A stretch of DNA of 64,000 nt, from positions 68,094 to 132,093 of the forward strand of contig UQJP01000007.1 in assembly GCA_900541415.1 (NCBI GenBank), read 5' to 3'. Shown here piece after piece: positions 1 through 9,266 of this stretch (its first letter is position 1; every line of letters starts with the position of its first letter). This stretch comes from an uncultured Odoribacter sp. (GTDB taxonomy: Bacteria > Bacteroidota > Bacteroidia > Bacteroidales > Marinifilaceae). The notes under the pieces are model-generated. The model was not told the DNA's origin. It saw only the letters and a program-made list of their open reading frames with translations, and did no database searches. The translations under genes were made by a program, and so were the position numbers.

Positions 1-2505
1 TTCGTGACAACCCACGCACGACACGGTTTCACCCGGCATGGAGGAAATCCAGCTACGCATCCATTGCACAGCACGTCCTTCCCCGTCGAGAGGCTGAATG
101 GAAATCGGTGTATTGGCAGGCACTTTAAAGATTGCCGATCCATCCTTTTCCACAGGCACGGTACCCAGCAGCCGCTTAATATCCCAGCCAGCCTGTATTC
201 CCTGTGCATAGTGGTCGGAAGGAGAATAATTATAAGCGAATTCGTAGGCAAAGATACGCAGTTCTTTCACCGTACCCCGGGGCACACCCGGCAAACCTTC
301 ACCTTCATACAAATCCTGAATAAAAATAGTCGATTCTTTATCGTCGAGATTCACCCGGTCCGGAATCACCGGAGGAGTCGGGCTTTTTCTTAAAGGAATA
401 GGAGCAATCAAACCTTCTCCTTCGAATTCAGCCACCAAGGTCAGGTTATTGAAAACGTCCGTCAGGTAAATACCCCAAAGCGAAGAAGGGCTCAACTTAG
501 CAGCCACTAAAAAGTATTTATCATCCAGCGGATAAGGTTTAATGAACTGCGGCCATACACCGTCCACCAACTGGTCTTTCACTTCCGGAATGATTTTCCG
601 TCCTTTGAAAGGAATTTCCTGAATCACTCCTTTTTCTTCTTTACGCGATTTTGCCGGATCGAATAACATCAAACGACCGGAACGGGCAACCCCGTGGTGT
701 CCGGAAATCACCCCGATAAAACGGCTTGTATTGCCCGGTAAAGGCTTCACGTCAAAAGTACTGTTAGGCCAGAAAGAACCACTGCCATACAAAGAACGGT
801 TGTCCGTGCCGTCAGGATTCATGTGCATCACAATACGCGAAAAATAATGGGTTAAATCGGTATACTCCCAACGAATGTACATCAATCGTCCGTTATTCAT
901 CACCACCGGATTCCAGTTACCGTCCTGATCGAAAGTCAAACGGCGCAATTTCTTTTTTTCCGGATCGTATTGCACCAGATTGCACACGGCATCCCAGCCA
1001 TTCACGCAAGGCACACCGTGGTACCCCATGTTGGAAGTGGCAACGATACGCCCGTCCGGCAAATAGTTACCGTCACAGAAATGCAAATCGGGCTCTTCCG
1101 AAACGATCATTTGTTTCAAATTCTTTCCGTCCACGCCCACCTGGTAAACCTGCCAGCGGTTTTTGTCGTCGGCCATCGTAAACAACAGGCGGTCGCCGTC
1201 CCAATGCAATTGCAAATCGGTTACGGAAGAAGTATTGGTCGGCTTGAAAATCGTGCGGCTCTTAATGTCTCCCCTCAAGTTCGACAACTCGCAGATTTCA
1301 GCGTCGAACCCGTATCTCCGGGCAGACGGCTGGCTCGACCAGTTATTATTTTGTGTTCCCAGCGAAGGAGCCATAGCCTTCCGGTCGTTAGCTCCCAAAC
1401 GGTATCTTTCCACAACAATTTTATCGATGTCCAGCAAAGGATTTGCCAAAAGCATATCCCGTTTTGCCTTCACAATAGCTTTCGCTTTCTCCACAACTTC
1501 CGGCTTGCCGCTACCTATGTTTTTTACAACATCATCATAATTCGTTTCGATAAATTTCAGCTTTTCCCCATTTGCGGCAGCATCATAAGAAGGAACCTTT
1601 TTCATATCTTCAAAAGCATCCCGCAAAGCCTGCAAATTCACCCAAGCCAGTTGTTCTTCCAGATTCAGCACTTCTGCCGCTTTATCCAGCAATCCGAAAT
1701 AAGCAACGATTTGTTCATCCACCGTTTTCAGGGCATCTGCTTTTTCAAGTTCCGCCGTAAAAATATCGTTGTTCTTTATTCGTTTAATGACATTTGCCAC
1801 AGCGCGCCGTTCTACACTGGCATCCGGCGTTGCCAACCAAATATCGGGCGATACGTTGGCAAACGAAACAAAACGGGCAACCCGTGAGCCATACTCTTTT
1901 TGTAACTGTTCCACCACCGAACGTCCGGAGATATTCTGGACTTTAAAAACAACGCTACCACCTCCGGCTCCGTCATCAATCCCCACTTCCGTTTCGAATG
2001 TCTTATATTTTTTCCCCAACGCAAACATGATCTCACCGCTGGCATGGCACAAAATCCCGTGCTCGTATTTCTTTCCCGCGATACTCAACGCCTCATCACT
2101 CAGGTTTTTATTCCGCTTCACACTTCCCCAACCCGCTTTTTCATACACAGGCTTCAATTCGTCCAGCCACACCGTTTTACCGTCGGCGGTGGTTAAACGG
2201 GCATTTCCCCACACCCCGTGGTCGCTACCGTTTCCGTCGGGAGTTTCCCAGGTATAAAGCACCAGATGATCCAAACCGCTGACATCTACTTTCATCGGGG
2301 TTGCAGCCTGACCGCGCCGAACCACTTCGCTCTGCACCGGCATTTTATGCTTGACCAGTGCCTCCCGCAAAGTTGCTTTTGCATTTAATACAGCAGTTTC
2401 CCACGTTTGCGGAACTGGCTTCTTTTTTGTCTGACCGATAGCAGGAAACAACATACCTGCTAACAAGACCAACGACAAAGCAAATGTTGTGATTTTGTTT
2501 ACCAT
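1..2505 (-). CDS. NPCBM / HzsA-like c-type-heme protein, 3' end outside window (copy 1)
   Basis: The frame reads from ATG at 2505 down to base 1 with no stop, giving the first 835 residues of a larger secreted protein. It has an N-terminal signal peptide (first ~24 residues), an NPCBM-like sugar-binding domain (~70-190, ending in an IDDGAGGG stretch), a helical segment, a TolB/WD-like propeller (~400-690) and an HzsA middle-domain-like region that ends in a CxxCH c-type-heme motif (C830-H834) at the window edge. It aligns end to end with the complete protein at 13283-17353, whose heme motif sits at C831, so no large indel separates them. The missing part probably carries a second CxxCH and a C-terminal FGE-type fold, as in the paralog. 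Function unknown; hydrazine synthesis should not be inferred. It lies 100 bases downstream of the adenosyltransferase gene on the same strand. Confidence 0.85.
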   Translation of the reverse strand, partial: MVNKITTFALSLVLLAGMLFPAIGQTKKKPVPQTWETAVLNAKATLREALVKHKMPVQSEVVRRGQAATPMKVDVSGLDHLVLYTWETPDGNGSDHGVWGNARLTTADGKTVWLDELKPVYEKAGWGSVKRNKNLSDEALSIAGKKYEHGILCHASGEIMFALGKKYKTFETEVGIDDGAGGGSVVFKVQNISGRSVVEQLQKEYGSRVARFVSFANVSPDIWLATPDASVERRAVANVIKRIKNNDIFTAELEKADALKTVDEQIVAYFGLLDKAAEVLNLEEQLAWVNLQALRDAFEDMKKVPSYDAAANGEKLKFIETNYDDVVKNIGSGKPEVVEKAKAIVKAKRDMLLANPLLDIDKIVVERYRLGANDRKAMAPSLGTQNNNWSSQPSARRYGFDAEICELSNLRGDIKSRTIFKPTNTSSVTDLQLHWDGDRLLFTMADDKNRWQVYQVGVDGKNLKQMIVSEEPDLHFCDGNYLPDGRIVATSNMGYHGVPCVNGWDAVCNLVQYDPEKKKLRRLTFDQDGNWNPVVMNNGRLMYIRWEYTDLTHYFSRIVMHMNPDGTDNRSLYGSGSFWPNSTFDVKPLPGNTSRFIGVISGHHGVARSGRLMLFDPAKSRKEEKGVIQEIPFKGRKIIPEVKDQLVDGVWPQFIKPYPLDDKYFLVAAKLSPSSLWGIYLTDVFNNLTLVAEFEGEGLIAPIPLRKSPTPPVIPDRVNLDDKESTIFIQDLYEGEGLPGVPRGTVKELRIFAYEFAYNYSPSDHYAQGIQAGWDIKRLLGTVPVEKDGSAIFKVPANTPISIQPLDGEGRAVQWMRSWISSMPGETVSCVGCHE

Positions 2506-2604
2506 ACTATTTTTAATATTTATAAAATTGCCCAAAGAATGTGCAACAATATTACGCAACAAAACCTAATTATGCAAAAAAATAAAAACTCAATTTAAAA
2601 AAAT

Positions 2605-3156
2605 TTATTTTTGCCGGGGAACCCACTTCAATTCCTCGATTCCGGCATCATGAGCCAGTTTCCGGGAAAGCATAAATAAATAATCCGACAGGCGGTTTAC
2701 ATATTTCATCACCAATTCCTCCACTGCGGCGTCCTGATTCAAATCCAGCATCCGGCGTTCCGCCCGGCGGCAAACGGTACGGGCAATGTGGCAAAATGAA
2801 ACCGATTCATTTCCTCCCGGCAAAACAAAAAAACGGGAAGGAGGCACTTCCGCATCCATCCGGTCGATCGCCTTCTCCAAAACTTCAATATCCGCCTCCT
2901 CTACGCCCAAAGGCAAACGGGTTTGCCCATTGGGATCGGTGGCTAAATTTCCTCCCACATCGAACAGGCGCATCTGAATTTCAGCCAATTCCCCGGCAAT
3001 TTCCGGACTCGTCACGAGCGAACGGATCATCCCGATATAACTGTTCAGCTCATCCACACTGCCGTAAGCCTCTAAACGGGCACTATTCTTAGGAACTCTT
3101 GTTCCTCCGATCAGTGAAGTCATGCCCCCGTCTCCTGTTTTAGTATAAATTTTCAT
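2605..3156 (-). CDS. ATP:cob(I)alamin adenosyltransferase, PduO type
   Basis: Transfers the 5'-deoxyadenosyl group of ATP to cob(I)alamin, making the coenzyme B12 used by mutases and dehydratases in the cytoplasm. The N-terminus has the family signature TKTGDGGMTSLIGG, followed by the YGSVDELNS motif (~30-40), which contributes to the ATP site. The arginine-rich helix CRRAERR (~130-136) and the C-terminal NRLSDYLFMLSR segment are also typical. At 183 residues it is of normal length for this trimeric family. It follows a small conserved gene with a 28-base gap and probably shares its transcript. No other B12 gene is in the window. Confidence 0.93.
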   Translation of the reverse strand: MKIYTKTGDGGMTSLIGGTRVPKNSARLEAYGSVDELNSYIGMIRSLVTSPEIAGELAEIQMRLFDVGGNLATDPNGQTRLPLGVEEADIEVLEKAIDRMDAEVPPSRFFVLPGGNESVSFCHIARTVCRRAERRMLDLNQDAAVEELVMKYVNRLSDYLFMLSRKLAHDAGIEELKWVPRQK

Positions 3157-3184
3157 ATCCCTATCATTTATATTTCCGGATTTC

Positions 3185-3763
3185 TCAAATAATCAAATTA
3201 TATTTCCCTTTCTGCAACTTTTCGTCGAACAACAGAATCCCATACCACATCATATCCAGACGTACCGTTGCTTTTTCCCCGGCTTGCCGCCACAAGCGGC
3301 CTGCCTGCCTGCTTTTATAAATATCGGTAATCACCACACATTTCCTTTTACCATGACAGGCAAACAATTCCCCCCGTTCCAGTTCATCCGGGAGATATTG
3401 CTGAAATCCCCGCCCCAGATAAATGAAATCGACCTCAGGAGACAGCCTGCCGCCGTTGATCTGTATTTCAGCCCCCGGAACCATCGCTCTTAAATAATTT
3501 CCGGTCCGGGGAGCTTCCACACCGAAACAAGCCAGCGAATGCACATCCAAATAGCGGGTCAGGCGGGACAATAGGCGAAAAACTTTTTTTTCATGATGCC
3601 CCAAGCCATCTTTTTTTTCCAAACTCACCGGATATGTGTATTGCTTCTCTTTATCCCGGATCACGTTCAGGATCAGATTAAACATAAAAGGAGAGTGCAC
3701 ACCGAATCCCCTCTTATGCCTGAACCTTACTGCATGCTTAATTCTTTCTTTCAGATAACTCAT
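3185..3763 (-). CDS. conserved Bacteroidetes protein, possible degenerate methyltransferase
   Basis: A protein of about 192 residues with a conserved N-terminal RHKRGFGVHSPFMFNLI motif, which I associate with a Bacteroidetes family sometimes labelled SAM-dependent methyltransferase-like. I see no clear glycine-rich SAM loop, so catalysis is doubtful. I chose ATG 3763 (MSYLKERIKH) because it has an AGGA about ten bases upstream and directly precedes the conserved motif; a start at 3802 would add 13 unlikely residues. It is 28 bases upstream of the cobalamin adenosyltransferase on the same strand and divergent from recG. Function unknown. Confidence 0.7.
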   Translation of the reverse strand: MSYLKERIKHAVRFRHKRGFGVHSPFMFNLILNVIRDKEKQYTYPVSLEKKDGLGHHEKKVFRLLSRLTRYLDVHSLACFGVEAPRTGNYLRAMVPGAEIQINGGRLSPEVDFIYLGRGFQQYLPDELERGELFACHGKRKCVVITDIYKSRQAGRLWRQAGEKATVRLDMMWYGILLFDEKLQKGKYNLII

Positions 3764-3984
3764 AATAAAAACAAGTCCTACAAATCGTCCCCGCCGGAGC
3801 ACTTCGTCCGTCCGGCAAGCATTTTAAAACGAAAATAAAAAAAATATACGAGGTTGTATCGTCCGGTCTGGAATTAATTTTTAATTTCGTTATTCAAAAT
3901 AGGAAATACGGAAATTAAGGATAAAACAGAGCATAACAAACAGGTTTCATTTCGAAGACTGTTACTCATGGGAAAACCATTTAA

Positions 3985-6084
3985 ATGGAATTATCGGGAT
4001 TAAATATAAAATTCCTGCCGGGTGTAGGCGAGAAAAAAGCGGCTGTACTTTATGAGGAACTCCAGGTGCAGAGCTACGAGGATATGTTATACCATGTCCC
4101 GTTCAAATATATCGACCGCTCGAAAATCTATACTATTGCCGAACTGAACGGTCATTTACCCTATATCCAGATCAAAGCCCGTATCCGTGATTTAAAAACC
4201 GTAGGCGAAGGCAAGGCCACCCGGATGACCGCGATTGCCTATGACGAAACCGGAACGCTGGAATTGGTGTGGTTCAAAGGGTTTAAATATCTGACAAACC
4301 AAATCGATGCCGACAAAGATTATCTGATTTTCGGACAGCCTTCGGAATTCAACCACAAGCTAAATATTGTCCATCCGGAGATCGACCCGTTTGAAAAAGC
4401 CTCCCACCTGCTGATCGGCTTTCAGGCGATCTACCCCACCACGGAAAAGATGAAAAAATCTTTTCTGAACTCAAAGGCGATCGGCAAAATTCAGGAAACG
4501 ATATTTAAAACCCTCAACGGGAAAATCTCGGAAACCCTTCCGGCCTGGTTTATCCAGCAACATAAGCTCATGTTCCTGCATGATGCATTATACAATATAC
4601 ATTTCCCCGGCTCTCCGGATTTGTTGCGAAAAGCGATTTTCCGGCTGAAATTTGAGGAACTGTTCTATATTCAGCTAAATATATTAAAGCTGAAATACAA
4701 GCGGAAAACCTATTTTAAAGGCCATCCGTTCCAGGTTGTAGGCGATTATTTCAATGCTTTTTACCACCATCACCTTCCTTTTGAACTGACCGAAGCACAA
4801 AAACGGGTGATCCGGGAAGTCCGGCAAGATTGCGGAACGGGAAAACAAATGAACAGGCTTCTCCAGGGGGATGTAGGGAGCGGAAAAACATTGGTAGCGG
4901 TGATGTGCATGCTGATCGCTCTGGACAATTGTTACCAAACCTGCCTCATGGCTCCTACCGAAATTCTCGCCACACAGCATTATGCCACCGTATCGGAAAT
5001 GTTGAAAGAAATGGGGATTACCGTCGCCCTGCTGACCGGATCGACCAAAAAGAAAGAACGGGAAGAAATACACCGGGGCTTACAGGACGGAAGTCTCCAA
5101 ATCCTTATCGGGACCCATGCCCTCCTCGAAGATGTAGTGACCTTTAAAAATATCGGCTTAGTGATTATCGACGAACAGCACCGTTTCGGGGTTGCCCAGC
5201 GGGCAAAGCTATGGAACAAAAACATCATCCCTCCCCACGTGCTCGTGATGACCGCCACCCCGATCCCCCGCACACTCGCCATGACGCTTTACGGCGACCT
5301 GGACGTATCGGTGATCGACCAGTTGCCGCCGGGCAGAAAGCCGATCACCACCTTTCATGCCTTTGAGAAAAAACGGACGGACGTATTCCGGTTTATCGAA
5401 AAAGAACTGGAAAAAGGCAGGCAGGCTTACGTGGTATATCCCCTCATCCGGGAATCGGAAAAAATGGATTTCAGAAATCTGGAAGAAGGTTTTGAAATGA
5501 TCAACAACTATTTTCTTCCCAAAGGCTATAAAACAGGCATCGTCCACGGTAAACTAAAGCCTGCGGAAAAAGATGCGGAAATGCAGCGTTTTGTTCAGGC
5601 GGAAACCCGGATACTGGTGGCCACCACCGTGATCGAAGTAGGCGTAAACGTTCCGAATGCCTCGATCATGGTAATCGAAAGCGCGGAACGTTTCGGCTTA
5701 TCCCAGCTCCACCAGCTGAGAGGACGGGTAGGCCGGGGAGCCGATCAATCTTATTGCGTCCTGATGACTTCTTATAAGATTTCCAATGAATCGCGCAAAC
5801 GGATCGATACGATGACCGGAACAAACGATGGTTTCGAGATTGCCGAAGCCGACCTGAAACTCCGAGGGCCGGGCGACCTCGAAGGCACACAGCAAAGCGG
5901 ACTGACTTGCAGTTTAAAGATTGCCAATCTGGGAAAAGACGGATTGCTTCTCAATGAAGCTTCACGGATTGCCAATACGATTCTGGCTGACGACCCCGAC
6001 CTTGCCAAAGAAGAAAACCAACTTTTCGCCACCCAAATCAAACGGCTTTTCAAAACCCGTATCAACTGGAGGTTTATCAGTTAA
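3985..6084 (+). CDS. recG: ATP-dependent DNA helicase RecG
   Basis: Branch-migration helicase that remodels stalled forks and Holliday junctions. An N-terminal wedge/OB region (~1-250) precedes the two helicase lobes: Walker A GDVGSGKT (295-302), the DEQH box of motif II (396-399) with the RecG-typical continuation RFGV, motif III TATPIPRTL, and motif VI region QLRGRVGRG. The C-terminal LRGPGDLEGTQQSG is the RecG TRG wedge. At 699 residues it is of usual length. It is transcribed alone, divergent from the gene starting at 3763, and a hairpin at 6188-6218 lies downstream. Confidence 0.97.
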   Translation: MELSGLNIKFLPGVGEKKAAVLYEELQVQSYEDMLYHVPFKYIDRSKIYTIAELNGHLPYIQIKARIRDLKTVGEGKATRMTAIAYDETGTLELVWFKGFKYLTNQIDADKDYLIFGQPSEFNHKLNIVHPEIDPFEKASHLLIGFQAIYPTTEKMKKSFLNSKAIGKIQETIFKTLNGKISETLPAWFIQQHKLMFLHDALYNIHFPGSPDLLRKAIFRLKFEELFYIQLNILKLKYKRKTYFKGHPFQVVGDYFNAFYHHHLPFELTEAQKRVIREVRQDCGTGKQMNRLLQGDVGSGKTLVAVMCMLIALDNCYQTCLMAPTEILATQHYATVSEMLKEMGITVALLTGSTKKKEREEIHRGLQDGSLQILIGTHALLEDVVTFKNIGLVIIDEQHRFGVAQRAKLWNKNIIPPHVLVMTATPIPRTLAMTLYGDLDVSVIDQLPPGRKPITTFHAFEKKRTDVFRFIEKELEKGRQAYVVYPLIRESEKMDFRNLEEGFEMINNYFLPKGYKTGIVHGKLKPAEKDAEMQRFVQAETRILVATTVIEVGVNVPNASIMVIESAERFGLSQLHQLRGRVGRGADQSYCVLMTSYKISNESRKRIDTMTGTNDGFEIAEADLKLRGPGDLEGTQQSGLTCSLKIANLGKDGLLLNEASRIANTILADDPDLAKEENQLFATQIKRLFKTRINWRFIS

Positions 6085-6187
6085 AATATCGTCATTTCCT
6101 CTGTGCTTGGCGGCGACCGTCGTTTCTATTGCTCACACCCCACCTAAACCGGGTTGGTACCTCCCCAAAGGACAAAAGTTCCATTAA
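6085..6187. other. intergenic, no gene seen
   Basis: Convergent intergenic stretch between recG and the ABM-domain gene. It is GC-richer than neighbouring spacers, with a run of C-rich sequence around 6135-6175 that reads like a fragment of an interspersed repeat. I find no second copy of it in this window and no convincing reading frame. Confidence 0.3.
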
Positions 6188-6218
6188 AAGATAAGCCGGC
6201 AGACACCGGACTTATCTT
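6188..6218. terminator. hairpin between convergent recG and ABM gene
   Basis: Inverted repeat AAGATAAG-CCGG / CCGG-A-CTTATCTT with a six-base loop and one bulged A. It lies between two converging genes, so it probably terminates both. Neither side has a strong T-tract. Confidence 0.55.
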
Positions 6219-6339
6219 ATAACCTAAGGCTCATCGCAACAAACACCGGAAGCCTTCCGGCAAGGGCATTTCAGGCGGCCCTCCGGTTGCTCCTTCTATT
6301 CTCACTATAAAGCAACGTTCCACCCGGACGCAGGAATCG

Positions 6340-6972
6340 TTAATCCAATGCCTGTGCTTTCACCACCCTGATCCCATACTCCGTATAATCGTCGATGATT
6401 TCCAAAAGAGCTTTTAAATGTCCGGCCTGCATGTGATCGTTCCAGGTTTCCACCGTTTTCCAGGTCTCGTGAAACATAAAATTCCGGGCATCTTCCCGGT
6501 CACGATGCAATTCATAGTGTAAACAACCGTTTTCAGCCAATGTAGGCTCAATCAGGTTTTCCAAAATCTTTTGCCATTCCTTCTCTTTTCCCGCTTTCGC
6601 CCGGTTGTAAGCGAAAAGCACCAAAGCTTCCTTATCGATCACGGGAGCCGGAGCCAGCGAACGTTCCAACCGGAACATCGTAGGCTCGCCATCCAAAAGG
6701 GCATCCGCCCCAGCAAAGAAATTTTTGATATGAGAGCTTTCCATGTGCTTTTCCCATAATTCCTGACTTGCCCAGGTTTCGTGAAAAATAAAATTTTGGG
6801 AATCGTCCCGGTCCACATAAAGGTGATAGGTTACCGAGCCTTCTTCTGCCCGGGTCTTATCCATCAACGACAACAAAGCCTGTTTCAGATCGTCGATTTT
6901 CTCTTTTCTTGCCCGTAGTGTAGCCACTAAAGTCAATTGTTTTGCTGTTTGCTCATTGAAATACATACTCAT
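6340..6972 (-). CDS. double antibiotic-biosynthesis-monooxygenase (ABM) domain protein
   Basis: Two tandem copies of the ~100-residue ABM ferredoxin-like fold (YgiN/quinol-monooxygenase type): repeat 1 at ~10-105 and repeat 2 at ~115-208. Each carries an LVATLRAR- or LFAYNRAK-type first strand, an L/V-HYELHRD or VTYHLYVDRD strand, and the FHETW motif (both copies), followed by W-x-x-HM. Single-domain relatives dimerise, so the fused form probably makes an intramolecular pair. Substrate cannot be told from sequence. It is monocistronic, with a promoter match at 6996-7026 and an estimated 17-base leader, which supports ATG 6972. Confidence 0.85.
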   Translation of the reverse strand: MSMYFNEQTAKQLTLVATLRARKEKIDDLKQALLSLMDKTRAEEGSVTYHLYVDRDDSQNFIFHETWASQELWEKHMESSHIKNFFAGADALLDGEPTMFRLERSLAPAPVIDKEALVLFAYNRAKAGKEKEWQKILENLIEPTLAENGCLHYELHRDREDARNFMFHETWKTVETWNDHMQAGHLKALLEIIDDYTEYGIRVVKAQALD

Positions 6973-6995
6973 TTCTTAAATTGTTATTTTACTTT

Positions 6996-7026
6996 CAAAA
7001 GTAATATCTTTTCAGAAAAAGCCAAC
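6996..7026 (-). promoter_or_regulatory. promoter of ABM-domain gene
   Basis: Bacteroidetes-type promoter read on the minus strand: GTTG (close to the -33 TTTG) - N19 - TACTTTTG, a full match to TAnnTTTG. Expected transcript start is about 6989, just upstream of ATG 6972. Confidence 0.6.
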
Positions 7027-7194
7027 TGTTTACAGGCAATGAACAAAAAAATCAGCATGGGCTTTTTCCCCCACCGGGTAACACTCCTTTTCTTTATTTT
7101 CAGGGAATGCAATTTCTCTCCCTGCATCCAGAAATAGTTCCCTTCCCCTCTGATAATTTCTGAAAACAGAGTTTTACCACTTACCCGGTACACA

Positions 7195-7222
7195 TAAAAA
7201 ATGCCGGAGAAAATCTCCGGCA
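7195..7222 (-). terminator. intrinsic terminator after DUF3332 gene
   Basis: On the minus strand a perfect 9-bp stem TGCCGGAGA / TCTCCGGCA with a 3-base loop is followed by TTTTTT. It starts about 20 bases after the stop codon of the DUF3332 gene. Confidence 0.9.
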
Positions 7223-7243
7223 CTTCATTTATTTTCATCGAGC

Positions 7244-7789
7244 TTATCTGGCAGCCATCACCTGTTCTTCAATCTGATTGATTGAATTTACGTCGAAAGC
7301 CAAAGTTTTATTGTTCGGCAAATAAGTAAATACGGTATTATCCTTCATATCTACCACTTTCACTTTGCTTTCCCCGTCCATCTGATACCAAGCTTTTTCT
7401 TTCGGGAAATATTTGAAATCCACTTTCATATCGCTATCGTGCATAGCAATAGTAAGGCTGTTCCGGCTTTTAATCACTTTATACAACTGTCCGTCGCGTA
7501 AAATGTTAGATTCTTCCACATCCCCGGCTTTCATTGCAATAGGATTATTTCCTCCCCAAAATTCGATAGAGTTAAAAATCAAGCCGTCACCCAACACGCA
7601 TAATTCGTAAGCAGGCAGGATGCACAAACCTAAAAATACCAACTCGTTAACAAATTTTTTCTGAGATACCTGACCGTTCCAGTCATGCAACTTAGAAGTC
7701 AGGGCAAACGGTCCGTAACACCCGGTCATAGCTACGGATGTAGAAGCAATCAAAGCAATTGCGATCGTCTTTGTAAACATTTTTTTCAT
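7244..7789 (-). CDS. DUF3332 family lipoprotein
   Basis: A 181-residue protein with a lipoprotein signal peptide (lipobox MTGC, Cys ~23), followed by the GPFALTSKLHDWNGQV and KFVNELVFLGL segments that mark DUF3332. A short hydrophobic stretch (~45-70) precedes a beta-rich C-terminal half. DUF3332 proteins are common periplasmic or outer-membrane-attached lipoproteins of unknown function. It is monocistronic with its own terminator. A divergent lipoprotein pair lies about 450 bases away. Confidence 0.85.
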   Translation of the reverse strand: MKKMFTKTIAIALIASTSVAMTGCYGPFALTSKLHDWNGQVSQKKFVNELVFLGLCILPAYELCVLGDGLIFNSIEFWGGNNPIAMKAGDVEESNILRDGQLYKVIKSRNSLTIAMHDSDMKVDFKYFPKEKAWYQMDGESKVKVVDMKDNTVFTYLPNNKTLAFDVNSINQIEEQVMAAR

Positions 7790-8239
7790 CTTCTTTCTGT
7801 TTTGATTAATAAATTAAATATACTCAAACTTCAATATTTGAAACCAGTACGGGAAAAGACAGTAATCCTTTACATTTATACTGAATTCAAACAACTTTGT
7901 TATCCTTCCATAAAAAGAAAAAGATCCTCTCTACACCGCTTTTTCATCCCTATACCTACACCTAAAATATCATAATGCTGCCCGGAGGATTCTATCTTCC
8001 TGATAAACAACAACAATTACGTACATTTATTATGGGATAAAAATACAAATTTTATAAACAAATCAAAATATTGTTATTCAAAAAATTGACACAAAAAATT
8101 CTCGTCTTCTACTTACCAAATTAAACGTACATATATTTTATGCCATAAATATCTAACAGAAAAATAGTTAATGTAAAATCAAACAAAACTTACAAACAAC
8201 TATAAAACAAACATTTATAATCACTTAATTTTTAAAGAA
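7790..8239. other. 450-base AT-rich divergent intergenic region
   Basis: Separates the DUF3332 gene (minus) from the lipoprotein pair (plus). It is strongly AT-rich with no convincing reading frame. On the plus strand TATATTTT near 8130 is one base off the TAnnTTTG -7 consensus and could serve the lipoprotein pair, leaving a leader of about 100 bases. I see no full-consensus promoter for the minus gene. Confidence 0.5.
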
Positions 8240-8608
8240 ATGAAAAAGTATCTATTATTAATCATCGTTGCCGGAGCCATGACTTCCTGCTCATTAGTGA
8301 AATCTTATTCTTCTAAAACAGCAGAAATAACGCCTAACGTAGACTGTAAAGTGACAGAAGCGGAATTAAACATCGGTTCTCAAAAGTCAAACGGCACCTG
8401 CCTCCGCCAAAAAGGACTCAGTTTTAAAGAAATGCAAGCCAACGCCATTGCGAACGCTTTAGAGAAAACCCAAGGAGACGTACTCGTCGAGCCCAGATTT
8501 ATATATGAAAGAAAACGCAGCGGCAAAATAAAAACAGTCTACGTAACGGGCTATCCGGCCACCTATAAGAATTTCACCCCGGTCAGCATAACTACATCCT
8601 CTAAATAA
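8240..8608 (+). CDS. small lipoprotein, tandem pair member 1
   Basis: A 122-residue protein with signal peptide and lipobox MTSC (Cys ~17). The mature part contains a conserved C-terminal half, GDVLVEPRFIYE...VTGYPATYKNF, also present in the next gene. The family resembles small Bacteroidales lipoproteins of unknown function; I cannot name a domain. A polar, Ser/Thr-rich tail ends the protein. It is 85 bases upstream of its paralog and probably co-transcribed with it. Confidence 0.75.
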   Translation: MKKYLLLIIVAGAMTSCSLVKSYSSKTAEITPNVDCKVTEAELNIGSQKSNGTCLRQKGLSFKEMQANAIANALEKTQGDVLVEPRFIYERKRSGKIKTVYVTGYPATYKNFTPVSITTSSK

Positions 8609-8693
8609 CCTCAAACAATAGCCTATATAGAAACAAAATCAATAAAAATATCTTCAGTGTGCAACCTTCATCATTAACAGTAAGACAAAAAAC

Positions 8694-9191
8694 ATGAAAA
8701 CATATCATTACATTCTTCTTCTCTCCGTGCTTTTAGCTTCATGCGGAACGCTAAAAAAGTACGATAGCAAAGCCGTCTCCATAGATTGCAGCGTTATACA
8801 ATGTCCCACCATAGCAGAGCTGGACGTTCAAAAGAACAGTATATCGGGCAGTGCGGAATGGCAGGAAAAATGGTTCACCAGGTCTATTCCCCTTTCCGTG
8901 CGCAAAGGAAACCTGATTGCAGAACTGATCTTGCAAGCAAAAGCCGATGTCCTCGTCGAGCCGCGTTTTACTTTTGAACAAGGACAAGCAGGCAGAAACA
9001 GCCGGAAACTGACCGTAACAGGTTATCCGGCCACCTTCAAGAATTTCCGTTCCGCCACTCCGGCCGATTTTGAGTTACTAAAATCAGCAGAGCTTTCACA
9101 GGATATACAGCTAACCACCCGGTACAAAATGAAAGACCTGAAAAGAGGAATCACCCTCCCTAAACCCAAAACATGGTTACCTAAAAAATAA
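8694..9191 (+). CDS. small lipoprotein, tandem pair member 2
   Basis: A 165-residue paralog of the preceding gene: lipobox LASC (Cys ~17), a KKYDSKAVSIDC start to the mature region, and the shared ADVLVEPRFTFE...VTGYPATFKNF block. It has an extra ~40-residue basic C-terminal extension after the shared block. The two proteins are well diverged outside the motif, so the duplication is old. A strong terminator follows. Function unknown; envelope location is inferred from the lipobox. Confidence 0.75.
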   Translation: MKTYHYILLLSVLLASCGTLKKYDSKAVSIDCSVIQCPTIAELDVQKNSISGSAEWQEKWFTRSIPLSVRKGNLIAELILQAKADVLVEPRFTFEQGQAGRNSRKLTVTGYPATFKNFRSATPADFELLKSAELSQDIQLTTRYKMKDLKRGITLPKPKTWLPKK

Positions 9192-9211
9192 CATCACCAC
9201 CCGGAACAACA

Positions 9212-9242
9212 CCCCCCGGAATGTAAGCAACATTCCGGGGGG
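9212..9242 (+). terminator. hairpin after lipoprotein pair
   Basis: Perfect 12-bp stem CCCCCCGGAATG / CATTCCGGGGGG with a seven-base loop, 20 bases after the stop of the second lipoprotein. The T-tract is weak (TTATCTTG), but stem strength and position fit a terminator between convergent genes. Confidence 0.8.
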
Positions 9243-9266
9243 TTATCTTGTAAAGGAACTCTTCCT

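Noticed and set aside
970..1887. 305-residue plus-strand frame
   Set aside because: It lies opposite the HzsA-like gene, which has recognisable domains and aligns with a full paralog. The plus frame has no domain and shadow-type composition.
6984..7238. 84-residue minus-strand frame
   Set aside because: It runs through the DUF3332 terminator and the ABM promoter; no domain or signal is seen.
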